Source: Wolbachia endosymbiont of Oedothorax gibbosus
GTDB taxonomy: Bacteria > Pseudomonadota > Alphaproteobacteria > Rickettsiales > Anaplasmataceae
Assembly: GCF_936270435.1 (NCBI RefSeq)
Contig: NZ_OW370567.1
Coordinates: forward strand, 1,375,973 to 1,439,972
Direction: 5' to 3'
Length of the DNA: 64,000 bases
Part shown: in pieces, positions 44,107 through 54,300 of the stretch
Layout of the letters: every line of letters begins with the position of its first letter
Numbering within the stretch: the stretch's first letter is position 1
Position numbers and translations under genes: made by a program
Notes under the pieces: generated by a model
Databases searched by the model: none
What the model was told of the DNA's origin: nothing
What the model saw: the letters and a program-made list of their open reading frames with translations, nothing else

Positions 44107-45453
44107 GGGAATGTTCAAAAAAGTGTGTCAAACCGCATTTTTAATTCAACTCAATTTTCAATCTACCAGGAAAGAAAATATCAAGTTGAGATATAGTTAA
44201 AGCCCAATTAGGTATAGCCATAATCCAATTTTGCTCTGCCTTTTTTATAGCACAATATACCTGTTTGTACAAGGCATTTGTACTAGTAAATGAGCCCTTA
44301 GTTTTAGTGAATTTTCTAATCTGTCTATGCAACCCCTCAATAGGATTGGTGGTATAAATCAGCTTTCTAACTGGCCCAGAATACTTAAAATAACCAGATA
44401 AATTTTCCCAATTATTTTGCCACGATTTTATAACCAAAGGATATTTTTCACCCCATTTTTCTTCCAGCTCAAGCAAATAATTCTCAGCGATTTCTTTACT
44501 TGAAGCACGATATATTTTCTTCAAATCGTTCATGAAAACTTTCACATCTTTGCTGGATACATATTTCAATGAATTCCTTATCTGATGCACTATACATAGC
44601 TGTACTTCTGCTTTAGGAAACACACTATTTATTGCTGCAGGAAAACTTTTTAGACCATCGACGCAGGCAATCAGAATATCCTCTACTCCTCTCTCTTTTA
44701 GGTCATTTAATACCCCTAACCAGAAGTTGGCTCCCTCACTTTCGGCTAAATAAAAGCCTAGTACCTCTTTTCTGCCATTTTGATCTACGCCTAATATATT
44801 ATACATGCATTTACTTACGCAATGCCCGTCCTCCTTAACTTTGAAAAACATGCCATCCATGAACACTATTGGGTACACAGACTGCAATGGGCGACTACGC
44901 CATTCGTTGATTACCGGTAGCAATTTGTCGGTAATACTTGATATCTCTGCCGCCGATATTTTGTGATCATAAATTTCCTCAACGTGTGACGCTATATCTC
45001 TATAACTCATACCACTGGCAAATGTGCTCAAGATCTTCGTTTCAAGCTCTGGATGTAAGTTTGTTTGCCTTTTTTTGACTATTTGCGGCTCAAAACTTCC
45101 TTCTCTATCCCTTGGCGTCAAAAGTTCAAATGAACCGGCACTTGTCCTTAAAGTCTTTCCATTTCTCCCATTTCTTCGATTATTTTCTTCGCTTTCAGCC
45201 AACAAGTGATTTTCTATTTCACCTTCCAAACTTGCCTCCAGCAGCTTTTTTATCAATGGTGTTAATACTCCGTCCCTTCCCGTCAGCGGCCTTCCTTCTC
45301 GTATAGACGACAGGATATTTGTTTCTAATTCTTTATAATCTACCAATCCAGTAGTTTTATTTGCTATTCTTTGATTCATATGTGAAACCTCCATTTTTTT
45401 TATATCAATTTATTACTTTTTTTTCGGTTTGACACACTTTTTTGAACATTCCC
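44107..45453 (-). mobile_element. IS256-family element, complete, with target duplication
   Basis: The 1347-bp element with gggaatgttcaaaaaagtgt ends is flanked by the perfect 8-bp duplication CTAAAATC (44099-44106 and 45454-45461). This marks a simple, recent insertion into intergenic DNA. Confidence 0.95.
44141..45394 (-). CDS. IS256-family transposase, second complete copy
   Basis: The 417-residue translation is identical to 17241-18494 with the DDE residues in VFMDGMFFK, CVDGLKSF and PIEGLHRQ. It is intact and probably active. Confidence 0.93.
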   Translation of the reverse strand: MEVSHMNQRIANKTTGLVDYKELETNILSSIREGRPLTGRDGVLTPLIKKLLEASLEGEIENHLLAESEENNRRNGRNGKTLRTSAGSFELLTPRDREGSFEPQIVKKRQTNLHPELETKILSTFASGMSYRDIASHVEEIYDHKISAAEISSITDKLLPVINEWRSRPLQSVYPIVFMDGMFFKVKEDGHCVSKCMYNILGVDQNGRKEVLGFYLAESEGANFWLGVLNDLKERGVEDILIACVDGLKSFPAAINSVFPKAEVQLCIVHQIRNSLKYVSSKDVKVFMNDLKKIYRASSKEIAENYLLELEEKWGEKYPLVIKSWQNNWENLSGYFKYSGPVRKLIYTTNPIEGLHRQIRKFTKTKGSFTSTNALYKQVYCAIKKAEQNWIMAIPNWALTISQLDIFFPGRLKIELN

Positions 45454-45574
45454 CTAAAATCAGATAATTCTTTTAGAAGAATCTATAAATTACTAGATTT
45501 ATTGCTTAATATCTAAAATAATTTTTACCACTTTTCTTTTTCCTTATGCTACTTTTCCTTAACTTGACGTGTAT

Positions 45575-45592
45575 GCTTTTTTGAACATTCCC
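45575..45592. repeat. IS256 terminal repeat remnant
   Basis: The sequence 'gcttttttgaacattccc' matches the terminal repeat of the IS256 copies, without an adjacent element. It is a relic of an older insertion or excision between the complete copy and the next gene. Confidence 0.5.
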
Positions 45593-45621
45593 ACTTTTGC
45601 TAGGTAAAGTCAATTGTGCAT

Positions 45622-48606
45622 CTATAGTGAGTTTATTCTTTCATTACTATTTTTTCTTTCATTGATAATTTTTTCGGCATGGCTTGATTTATCTAACTTT
45701 TCCTTATATGCTGCATTGTAGTTACGTAATGCTCCAAAATATCTCTCTGGCATTGTTAAACCATCTTTTCCTTTCGTTTCCATTCTTTGAAGGAATTGTT
45801 CTTTGTTTTCCTTATACAAAGGATTACTTACCTGCCCTGTACCTTTATCATATGAAAAATCATGAGATATTATTTCTGTACCATCAGCAACAACATTTTG
45901 CAAAATCTTAACTGCATTATATAAATTTTCCTGTGTTGGCTTATAATGGCCACTATTAATATCAATTTTAGTAATTTGGCCATTTTTTACAGTCATCATA
46001 CCAAAACATTGTCCAGGTTTCCCGCCAAGCAGAGAAGAATGGTAATATCCGTATTCAACTTTTTTATCAGAATTACCATAGGGAACTATGTGCTCATGAG
46101 TAACCAACCTTCCATCAAGAGTTAGACCATACGCCACTTCACCAGCTTTTCCCTTACTTGACTTACCGCTTGTATCATACAAAGTACCATCTTGGTTAAA
46201 TAATCTATATTCACCTTTTTCATTGCATTTTATAATTTTTGTATTTTTCTCTTGCTCTTCTGGAGAAAAACGTTTTGCCAATACTTCTGTGCCATCTTGT
46301 GTGACATAGCTTTTTTTATCCTTTGTTCCAACTTCACAGTAATACATACTTGGATTAGGTATTGTAAGAAGCATATTGTTTTCATGATCAAAAAAAAGTT
46401 TATTGCCTAAATCTATACTAACTTGTTGTTCCCTAGGTATTTTATTACGATCAGATTCTGAACCTAAAACTGATTTACCAAACTCTCTCACCGCATAACG
46501 CAACGTTTTTAGAGCTTTTGCTTTTTTTTGCTCTGATTCTAAGTCTGCTACCAACTTTTCAGTGACACGATATTTACCTTGTAACTCTGAGCTCTCATAG
46601 CCTTTATTAAGATCAAAAGATCCGCTTTTTGTAACTTTTCTATATAAATCTTTGTCACTAGAGGAAATTTTACCAACAGCCTCCTTGGCTAAATCTTCAA
46701 CAGAGTAGATATAGTTTGTGGCCTTTTCTAATAGTCTATTATCAAATTTACCAATTTTTGAGCTATTTATTGTACTTACTAAGGATGTAGTTATTTGAAT
46801 AAACTCCTCTTTCGTTAAATCTGACTTATCGAGATTTGTTTTTAGCTTCTGTAATTTATCGCTCTCCATAATATAAAAGCCATCTAGATAATTTACTACT
46901 CTCTGTAAATATTCTTTGCTACCTTCATATATCCCATGATTGTCAACATTTTTAGCTAGGGTATGTAAATATCCTTTTATATCTTCAAAAGATTTGATAA
47001 CAGTCTCTGATGGTCCAAAGGACGGTTTTACTATTTGATGTGGTAGCTTTGGTGCCTGCCCCTTCTCAAGGCTTTTAACCTTTGTTTCTAACTTAGCAAC
47101 CTCTCTTTTGAAGTCAATCAAACTGTTTTGTATATTTTCACTTAGCTCTCTAATTTTTCCCCCAGTGCTGAGACTTTTTATTTTAGTGTCATTCTCGCTA
47201 ACTTTCGCTTCTATGGTAGAGATCCTTTTACTGTTAGTTTCTTTTTTCTTATCTATAGTGCTCTTGCTAACTTTTTCTCCTTTTTCTAATTTATCTAATG
47301 TTAGATTTTCTCGCTTTAATTTATTTAGTTCTTTTCTAAGACTGACTTGCTCTTGTACAAGTTTGCCCGTATTTGAAGGTAAATCAGACAACTCTTTCAG
47401 GTTATGTCTTAATCTCTTACCAACATTTTGAACAGCGTTAACCTGTTCTTTTAGTGCATTAATGCCTATTTTACTATGTTTACCTGAGTCATGCTCTAAC
47501 CCTATTAACTCTGCTACAGCGAAAAGCTCTTTGGATTTTTTTGTTAAGCGCCTAATTTCTGTACCATTTACAATGTTATCTTGGTTAGGCATTCCCTGTT
47601 TTTTTTCCGAAGAAATTTTCCCTTGGCTAATCTGTGTGTTTAACGTATACTTATCTGCTTCAAGATTCTTTTCTTGTCCGCTATGTTTAGTTTTTTCTCT
47701 TAATTCAGACATTTTATTTCTTAACTCAACAAAAGTATTTTTCAAATTTTCTATTAATTCTTTTACTCTTTTTACAACCGTGAGCGTGAGCTTGCCAGCC
47801 TTAGAACTTTTATCTGGTGTTTCATATCCAGCATTTCTAACCTTTGTTTCTAATTTGTCAATCTCTCTGTCAAACTTGGTTAGGCTATTTTCTACATTTT
47901 TATTTAATTCTTTAACCTTTTCTTCGTTACAGAGGCTCTTGATGTTAATATCATTCTCATTAACTTTTTCCTCCATTGCTGCAACTCTTTTTTTATTATC
48001 TGACGTTACAGTAACTTTATTACTAGCTTTTTCTCTTCTGTAATGCGCCCTTAGTTCTTCCTTTCTTAACTCATATATTTCTTTCTTAAGTACTTTTTGC
48101 TCTTGTATAAGTTTAATAATATTTGAAGCCGAATCGGATAGCTCTTTCAAGTTATGACTTAAATTTTTATAAGCATTTCCAACAACATCAACTTGCTCTT
48201 TTATTTCACCCATGCTTGTACTGCTATATTTATCTTGAGTGTGCTCCCTCTCCATTGTTTCCACAACATTGCTAAGATTTTCAAATCTTTTGATTAATAT
48301 CGACTGTTTTTGCGTTACACTTTCTGGAATATAGTCTCGTGACTTCTGCCTAGCAAGGATGTTTTCAATCTCATCATCATATTTTTTAATATCAGCAACA
48401 TGTTTTTCAATAAAAGTTTCAATTGCTGTTGGCCGTTTTTTTGGTACATCACCTAAGGTACGCTGTTGTCCAGTAATGGCCCTTGCGATTGTGTCGCTGT
48501 GTTTTTGAATATCAATGGCTTGTTTCTTATACTTATTAATTTGTTCTAAAAAGTCTTCATCTGTTTTCTTTGTGCTAAAAATATTGTTAGATTTCTTCAG
48601 CTCCAT
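45622..48606 (-). CDS. Large coiled-coil protein with a C-terminal IQM-like domain
   Basis: About 994 residues from the ATG at 48606, which has an AGG ribosome binding site; the frame extends 22 codons further upstream (MLMKLKINIPMLHYYYRTEV). Residues 1-560 are mainly coiled coil with internally repeated units: the VDVVGNAYKNLSHNLKELSD segment recurs as VNAVQNVGKRLRHNLKELSD, and ENDINIKSLCNEEKVKELNK as ENDTKIKSLSTGGKIRELSE. Residues 570-720 are helical. The C-terminal part has beta-like repeats (YRLFNQDGTLYDTSGK) and then YHSSLLGGKPGQCFGMMTVK with GQITKIDINSGHYKPTQENL, closely resembling the HSSFLAG...SGHYRPTEEN segment of plant IQM calmodulin-binding proteins. No signal peptide is seen. It could be a secreted host-interaction protein; that is inference. 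Confidence 0.75.
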   Translation of the reverse strand: MELKKSNNIFSTKKTDEDFLEQINKYKKQAIDIQKHSDTIARAITGQQRTLGDVPKKRPTAIETFIEKHVADIKKYDDEIENILARQKSRDYIPESVTQKQSILIKRFENLSNVVETMEREHTQDKYSSTSMGEIKEQVDVVGNAYKNLSHNLKELSDSASNIIKLIQEQKVLKKEIYELRKEELRAHYRREKASNKVTVTSDNKKRVAAMEEKVNENDINIKSLCNEEKVKELNKNVENSLTKFDREIDKLETKVRNAGYETPDKSSKAGKLTLTVVKRVKELIENLKNTFVELRNKMSELREKTKHSGQEKNLEADKYTLNTQISQGKISSEKKQGMPNQDNIVNGTEIRRLTKKSKELFAVAELIGLEHDSGKHSKIGINALKEQVNAVQNVGKRLRHNLKELSDLPSNTGKLVQEQVSLRKELNKLKRENLTLDKLEKGEKVSKSTIDKKKETNSKRISTIEAKVSENDTKIKSLSTGGKIRELSENIQNSLIDFKREVAKLETKVKSLEKGQAPKLPHQIVKPSFGPSETVIKSFEDIKGYLHTLAKNVDNHGIYEGSKEYLQRVVNYLDGFYIMESDKLQKLKTNLDKSDLTKEEFIQITTSLVSTINSSKIGKFDNRLLEKATNYIYSVEDLAKEAVGKISSSDKDLYRKVTKSGSFDLNKGYESSELQGKYRVTEKLVADLESEQKKAKALKTLRYAVREFGKSVLGSESDRNKIPREQQVSIDLGNKLFFDHENNMLLTIPNPSMYYCEVGTKDKKSYVTQDGTEVLAKRFSPEEQEKNTKIIKCNEKGEYRLFNQDGTLYDTSGKSSKGKAGEVAYGLTLDGRLVTHEHIVPYGNSDKKVEYGYYHSSLLGGKPGQCFGMMTVKNGQITKIDINSGHYKPTQENLYNAVKILQNVVADGTEIISHDFSYDKGTGQVSNPLYKENKEQFLQRMETKGKDGLTMPERYFGALRNYNAAYKEKLDKSSHAEKIINERKNSNERINSL

Positions 48607-49327
48607 AACTTTTACCTCGGTCCTATAGTAATAGTGTAACATTGGAATGTTAATTTTTAGTTTCATTAGCAAAATCTTTTATGTGTTTTAAAATCACTAT
48701 AGGATGAGAAAGTTGTGAAAAAACTTTGAAATTGAGTACAGAGATCTATTTCCTCTATAAATTAACCAAGATTTTTCTTTAATTATTCCAAACAAATTGC
48801 TATTAATTTAACAATATATATTACTAAAACTTAAATAATCAATTACTTCTAGAACCAAAAGGTAGCTCCGTGAGAAGAATTTTTCTTGGAATGGGTAGGT
48901 CTAGAGTTAAGGTCTTGGATATTTTTGAGCACCTTTAGTAAGTAAGCGTTTCCTCCATTTTCAAGTTTGAGGTTTAGAAAGTTTTTACTATTTGTATTGC
49001 TCTGCCTCTGGTGCTCTCTCCTTTGATGGTAATTTTTATATCATTACACTCCAAATATAATATATTGCAAATGTTATGCCAAAGAGTATAATAAAATCTA
49101 TATCAAATACTTTATAAGAAAAAGTGGTGGTAGAGGCAAAATTAAACACTAATAAGAAGATGCTAGAGTTTGAAAAAGCAGCAAGAATATTATTGAAAGG
49201 TTAAATGGAGTGTGATATAATATATAGCGTAAAAATTTAAGTAATCTTATTGACATCTTTACATTAATAGTTCTTAAATGTTTAGTACTGTAGAATTAAA
49301 TTATTAAGTTTTATGAGTGGAGTAAAA
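48607..49327. other. Non-coding divergent region between two accessory genes
   Basis: About 720 bases separate the divergent genes. From about 48887 it matches the region upstream of 25117. It includes an AT-rich promoter-like area close to 49250 (ttgacatctttacatt). No gene or RNA is recognised. Confidence 0.45.
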
Positions 49328-49878
49328 ATGGTAGAAAGCTTTCCAGGCAACAACAAAGACAGTAATTTAATTGAGGGGGCAAAAACGATGGAAAATTTTT
49401 TAAATAATAACGAAAACGGTAGCTCAATCTTCCAAGGAAAAATCAGGGAGCAAGATTTCTCTGCGGAGCAGAAGTTAAATGAACTGAAAGCAGCCATAGA
49501 GAAGCTTGACAGACAAGATTTGCTCAGAAGGCTCGAGTGTGAGCGTCAGGCCTCTAGTTGTGTCGATGAAATATCATCTCAAGCAGAGCTACATATCGGA
49601 GAAGGAGATGATGAGGATTACTTCAATGGTGAAAGAGAAAGAGTACTAGGAGATTTCTGGAATTTCTTTGAATCTCTCTTCAACCTCTTTGAAGTAGATG
49701 TAGATGATCCGAAAATCTACCAAATGCTCAAGGAGAAGAAAGAAAAAAACCTGATTGCTGCGATAATTAAGTTTTTGCGTGATAAGCTTAAGGAGTTAAT
49801 TAAGAAGATTTTTGCACGCGATTTAAGTTTCGATCAGAGGTTGGACAAAGAGATAAAAGAATTGCAGGAAAAATTAGG
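48887..49878 (+). repeat. Duplicated ~1-kb segment, copy 2 (partner 24676-25667)
   Basis: It is apparently identical to 24676-25667 over about 990 bases, same orientation, 24.2 kb apart. It covers the upstream region and the first ~190 codons of the long gene. Confidence 0.85.
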
Positions 49879-50848
49879 CAGTGGTGAGTTATCAGAAGAG
49901 GAGTTTGCAAGGGTGTTCGAACATCTACAAACATTGACGGATCTTAAATTGAGATTACAGATGGCCGTTACCGGATGGATTATTACAATGTTTGCAGAGA
50001 TGTTTGGAGTTGAGCTAGCAGCTATAGTAGAGGCATCTACAGAAGAAACAGCTAAAGCAGAAGATAAAAAAGCAGAAAAAACATCATTAAAGGAAGAAAA
50101 TAAAGAAGTTCGTAAAAACGTAGAAATAAAGGTAGATGAAAGAGAAAAGCCCGCTGTGCCAGTTTCCCTTTTTATTGAAGTTTCACCCGGGTTTGTAAGG
50201 CCGGTTGTTCTGAACAAACCAGAGCTTGATCTTTTACCGGAACCTCTAAAAATTCCGATGGACCTTTCACATAAACAAGCTATAAATAATGAGGATAGTA
50301 AGGTACAAAAACCAAAAATGGAAGAAAGGAAGCAGGAAGAACCAAAGAAAGAGGTGTGTCCACCGAAACCTGCGGAGCAGCCTGCAACGAATAGGATGAA
50401 ACTTGATTTTGGTCCAGCAAAGGATATTGGTTTCGAAGGAAGGCGTTTAAATACTGGTGTTAATGAAAAAAGAACCACGTTGCCCACTAATGGACAAGGA
50501 AACAAGCTTAATAATGAAAAGAAAAACGAGTCTGCTAGTTGTGCAGAAAGTCGTCTGAATGGTAGTGTTAACAAGAAATCTACTAATGAGCAAGATGATC
50601 TTGACGCTAAGTTTGCAAAAAAAATTGCTGAAAGGAACGCTCGAAGAAAAGAATCTGCCATTAAACACGATTATCCAATTGATACTTGGCAAGCTCCATC
50701 AGGAACTACTGGTAATGGAAAGTCTAATGCTTGTGCTGCTCAGCAAAGTCCTGCAAGTAATGCTCAAGCAAAAGTTTCATCAGAACTTACTGGTCCAAAA
50801 GCTAATAATCTTGTAGAAGGTCAATCAGTAGGAAAGACACCATCATGA
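49328..50848 (+). CDS. Wolbachia accessory protein with one hydrophobic segment and a Lys/Pro-rich tail
   Basis: This is about 506 residues; I cannot assign a family. Residues 1-70 are polar, then an acidic block (EGDDEDYFNGERERVLGDFW), an amphipathic FWNFFESLFNLFEVDVDD, and a Lys-rich helical part (RDKLKELIKKIFARDLSFDQ). Around residues 200-235 a hydrophobic stretch (LQMAVTGWIITMFAEMFGVE, LAAIVEAS) may be a membrane segment. The tail is Lys/Glu/Pro-rich (KMEERKQEEPKKEVCPPKPA) and then Asn/Ser-rich (GNKLNNEKKNESASCAESRL). The ATG at 49328 is chosen for its GTGGAG ribosome binding site; 49313 is the alternative. A truncated paralogue lies at 25117. It is next to two other unknown proteins on the same strand. 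Confidence 0.65.
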   Translation: MVESFPGNNKDSNLIEGAKTMENFLNNNENGSSIFQGKIREQDFSAEQKLNELKAAIEKLDRQDLLRRLECERQASSCVDEISSQAELHIGEGDDEDYFNGERERVLGDFWNFFESLFNLFEVDVDDPKIYQMLKEKKEKNLIAAIIKFLRDKLKELIKKIFARDLSFDQRLDKEIKELQEKLGSGELSEEEFARVFEHLQTLTDLKLRLQMAVTGWIITMFAEMFGVELAAIVEASTEETAKAEDKKAEKTSLKEENKEVRKNVEIKVDEREKPAVPVSLFIEVSPGFVRPVVLNKPELDLLPEPLKIPMDLSHKQAINNEDSKVQKPKMEERKQEEPKKEVCPPKPAEQPATNRMKLDFGPAKDIGFEGRRLNTGVNEKRTTLPTNGQGNKLNNEKKNESASCAESRLNGSVNKKSTNEQDDLDAKFAKKIAERNARRKESAIKHDYPIDTWQAPSGTTGNGKSNACAAQQSPASNAQAKVSSELTGPKANNLVEGQSVGKTPS

Positions 50849-50869
50849 AAATAGTTAGTGCTTTTTTCT

Positions 50870-50985
50870 TGTCATTCCAGTACTGGAATACAGTGCGCAT
50901 TGAGTTTGATAAGTGTAGGGCTTTATGTTAAAAGGGAGTGTTTTTGATGAAATTGCAAAGAACCAGTGTTAGCTACTTGGATGAC
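50870..50985. repeat. Dispersed Wolbachia repeat, copy 2
   Basis: The segment has 'tgtcattccagtactggaat' at 50872-50891 and 'aaccagtgttagctacttgg' at 50961-50980. These are the same blocks, in the same order, as at 985-1042. The stretch between the 49328 gene and 51137 contains no coding region. Confidence 0.5.
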
Positions 50986-51077
50986 AAAAAAGGGTAGCGC
51001 GTGACGCTGGAATCTAGAAAGTTGAGTTTTATAAACAAGAGTGAATAAAATTTTTTGAAAAAAATATAAAAAAGTGC

Positions 51078-51105
51078 TTGCACTTAATTTTATTTTTAGT
51101 ATATT
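51078..51105 (+). promoter_or_regulatory. Candidate sigma-70 promoter for the 51137-54793 genes
   Basis: A -35 TTGCAC (51078-51083) and -10 TATATT (51100-51105) are separated by 16 bases. They lie about 30 bases upstream of the start at 51137, which has an AGGGG ribosome binding site at 51127-51131. The match is good but based on sequence alone. Confidence 0.5.
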
Positions 51106-51136
51106 AGTTACATAATATTTTTACTTAGGGGTTAAT

Positions 51137-51331
51137 ATGCATAGTGGTAATGATAAAAAAGATAGCGATAAAGGGTTTACTCCAAGCAGCAGGTTTGAGA
51201 AATATACTGGTTCTCATAAGGGAATGCTCGAGGAATTTGCAAGGCAGGAAGGTAAAAGTAGCAAGCCTGGCTCGCAAATGGAGAGTAGTAGCTCTACTAG
51301 TGCTGGCAGTAGTAAAGGTAAAAGTAAATAA
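51137..51331 (+). CDS. Small Ser/Lys-rich protein
   Basis: This 64-residue protein starts at ATG 51137 with a clear AGGGG ribosome binding site. It begins MHSGNDKKDSDKGFTPSSRF, continues SHKGMLEEFARQEGKSSKPG, and ends with a Ser-rich tail (SSSSTSAGSSKGKSK). It looks disordered, with no membrane segment. It lies 33 bases before the 1142-residue gene and probably shares its transcript. The function is unknown; it could be a small partner, a chaperone-like product or a leader. Confidence 0.6.
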   Translation: MHSGNDKKDSDKGFTPSSRFEKYTGSHKGMLEEFARQEGKSSKPGSQMESSSSTSAGSSKGKSK

Positions 51332-51364
51332 TGCTGTTTCATCACAATTTTAATGGGGGGAGTT

Positions 51365-54300
51365 ATGGGTAATTCTACAAAAGAGCTGGTTAATGCGTTT
51401 AACTTAAATAATTATGCTTGTGATAAGATCGATACTAATTTTACTGTAGAAGGTAAAGAGATTGTTGGTTTATTCGCTAGCGGTACTAATATAGGAGAAT
51501 ATCTGCGAAGAATAGGAGAGGAGATAATAAAGCGGCACTACATTGGTGGAAGTGAGGTAGCACATAAATATTATAACTCAAACTGTTTCCCATTTGTTCT
51601 AGGTACTAATCTTGATAAAGAGTATTTAGATAATGGCATAGTGAAAGTGAAGCTTGCAGATTCTACGAATCCTGCAGTAATTCATAACTTGAAGATTCAT
51701 TTTGCTAATGAGTTTAAGAGAGCTGTGGGATCCAAAGTGGTTGCACGTCTACAAAAATTAGGGGTAACGAAGGAAGAAGCATATGAATGGATAGAAAAAA
51801 CTGTTGGAACAAGAGCAATAGGTATGCCTTATTTATACTATATAGCCTTTAACGACGAGTACTTTGAGTGGGAGAGGGAGTGTGATGAAGATCCTTCAGA
51901 GACTTTTGAAATGTTGAAAGAGATGTATATTCGGGAGTTTAACTCAAGATTAGAGGTGTGTGGTCTTAAGAGCTCGGACTTTTACGAATATAAAGATGAT
52001 ATGTTATATATTAAAGATGTGAGTGATAAGGTAGTTAAGAGTGTAGCAAGATATGTTAAAAAAGAAGTAGCGCTTGATTTTAGAACTCCAGGCAGCGTAG
52101 AGTCTAAAGTCGAAAATTGTAAAAATGTTTTGAGTGAACTAATTTATCAATCGACAGGAAAATCAATTTATGGTTACGATTATGATATCTTTACAGACGA
52201 AAAGAAAATAAGGAATGGTAGTAGTTTTGCCCTTATACCTTTTATAAAAGTGAATGATCAGTTGAAATCTTTAAGTTCTGATGATGCAAGGAACATTGAT
52301 AGAATATTTAATAAAGAAATTAATAAAGTAGTGCTTAATGGTTTTGTTCCTAAAAATTATGATATTATAAGTGATATTAGAGGCAAAACTGCAAATCCAC
52401 AATTTGTTAATTGTAAAAAGCCAGTTTATGCTTTCTCTAATAAGCAGATTGCTCTTTTACTTCCTATGATTATGCGGTCTCCAATTGCATATAATCAAAT
52501 AAACGAACGTTTTGAATTTGCAGCTGATCTTGGAAATTTTAAGAGACGTGGCTCGAGTCGATCCTCCTCAGAAGCGAGTACTCCCACACATCTTCCAAAT
52601 GGCAGTATTCCAGGGTTGCATAGTAGACATCCAAGCTCTGACAAGGAACCAGGATCACTCCTTGAGAAATCACAGGTACAGGGGTTTCCCACGGGAAAAA
52701 GTCAGGGTAAAATAGAAAAGCCTCCCAGGCAAGGGTCTATGCAATTGTCTGACGGCTTGCCTTCGTTCAGGCAGGTAGATGTTCCTGGAACGAGTGGAGA
52801 ATTCCCGCCACGGACATATACAAGTTCTGCTACAATTAAGTTGGTTGTTCCAGAGCCATCTTCATCTCAATCTGTAAATGCTGCTCAAAATGTGCAAGCA
52901 GGGACTAGTGCTTGGGATCAGCCAATAGGCTATTGGTCATCACCGCCTCCCGCGCACGAAAATAATTGGCCATCACCGGCTCCAAGTGCAGGATTATGGT
53001 CATTGCCACAGAGTGGACCTTCATCATGGAAAGGTGCTAATGAAAGTGGATCAGCATGGACTAGTCAGCCAATAGGCTATTGGTCATCACAAAGCACGTC
53101 AGGAAATCAGTGGATGCAGTCACAGCAACTTACTGAACCAGGACCTAGTTGTTCATTTTGGCAAAAACCTTCACAGGTGAGTTCTTTTATGGTTAATGAA
53201 TCTTCGTCATCTGGATGTAAAATTAGTAATGAGCTTCCACCCTCGAATAAACTTAATAATAAAGAAAAAGAGTTGATTGAAGCATTGCTTTATACATTGA
53301 ACTTAATGAATTATACTCTTGATGGTGTTTATACTAACTTTTTTGCAAAAGATGGGAAAATTGTTAGTTTACTCCATGATACTGTTGATAGAGAGGAATA
53401 TTTACAGGAGGTAAGAGATTATATAATAGAAGAGTATTGTGAAGATGAGGAAGAAGCAAGCAAAGTCTGTGATCTAGATGAGTTTCCATTTAAACTTAAT
53501 TATGAAGAAAAACAAGAAAAAACAGTTGTTGCTAATATAAGTCGTGGTGCTTTATCTAACTTAAAAATCCTTTTTAGTCGGAAGTCTGGGAAAACCGTAG
53601 ATGCTATCGACATTGATTGGGTCAAAGAGGTAGAGAAACATGAAAAGAACGAATGGGTAGATCGCCAGTTATCTGAGGACTGTACTTTAAAAGATGCATG
53701 TATTAGTTGTCTTCCTGATAAAAGTGTAATAAAAGTAATTTCAATTGTATTTAACGAACAAGAAGGTGAATACGTGCTTGACCGTAACAGTGACATTTCT
53801 GAAGTACGGTTATTGTATAAAGAGCAATTACAGCGTGCTGAAGGTACATTAGTAGCTGGAAAGGGGGAGTCCGATCTTACCGAGGAAGAAAAAAAGTTGT
53901 TTAAAGCATTGCTTTATGCGTTTAACTACAGTAATCATAACCTCGACTGCCCTGATACTAACTTTACTGTAAAAAATGGGAAGATTACTAGTTTAATTGA
54001 TGATAGTGTTAATGTAAAAGAATATTTACAGAAGGTAAGAGGTAAGACGGAAAAAAAGTATTATAAAGATAAAAAAGAAGACTATGATTTCACTGATTTT
54101 CCATTTGAATTTCTTTCTAATTGTGAGAAAAACCAAAAAACAACAGTTGTTGCTAATATAAGTCGTGGTGCCTTATTTAACTTAAAAAAACTTTTTATTC
54201 AGGAGCATAAGAAAGGAGTAAAAATAGAAGATATCGACATTAACATCGTCGAAAAGACAGTGAAATCTAAAAAGCTCGGATTGGTAGAGCTCAAGGAGAA

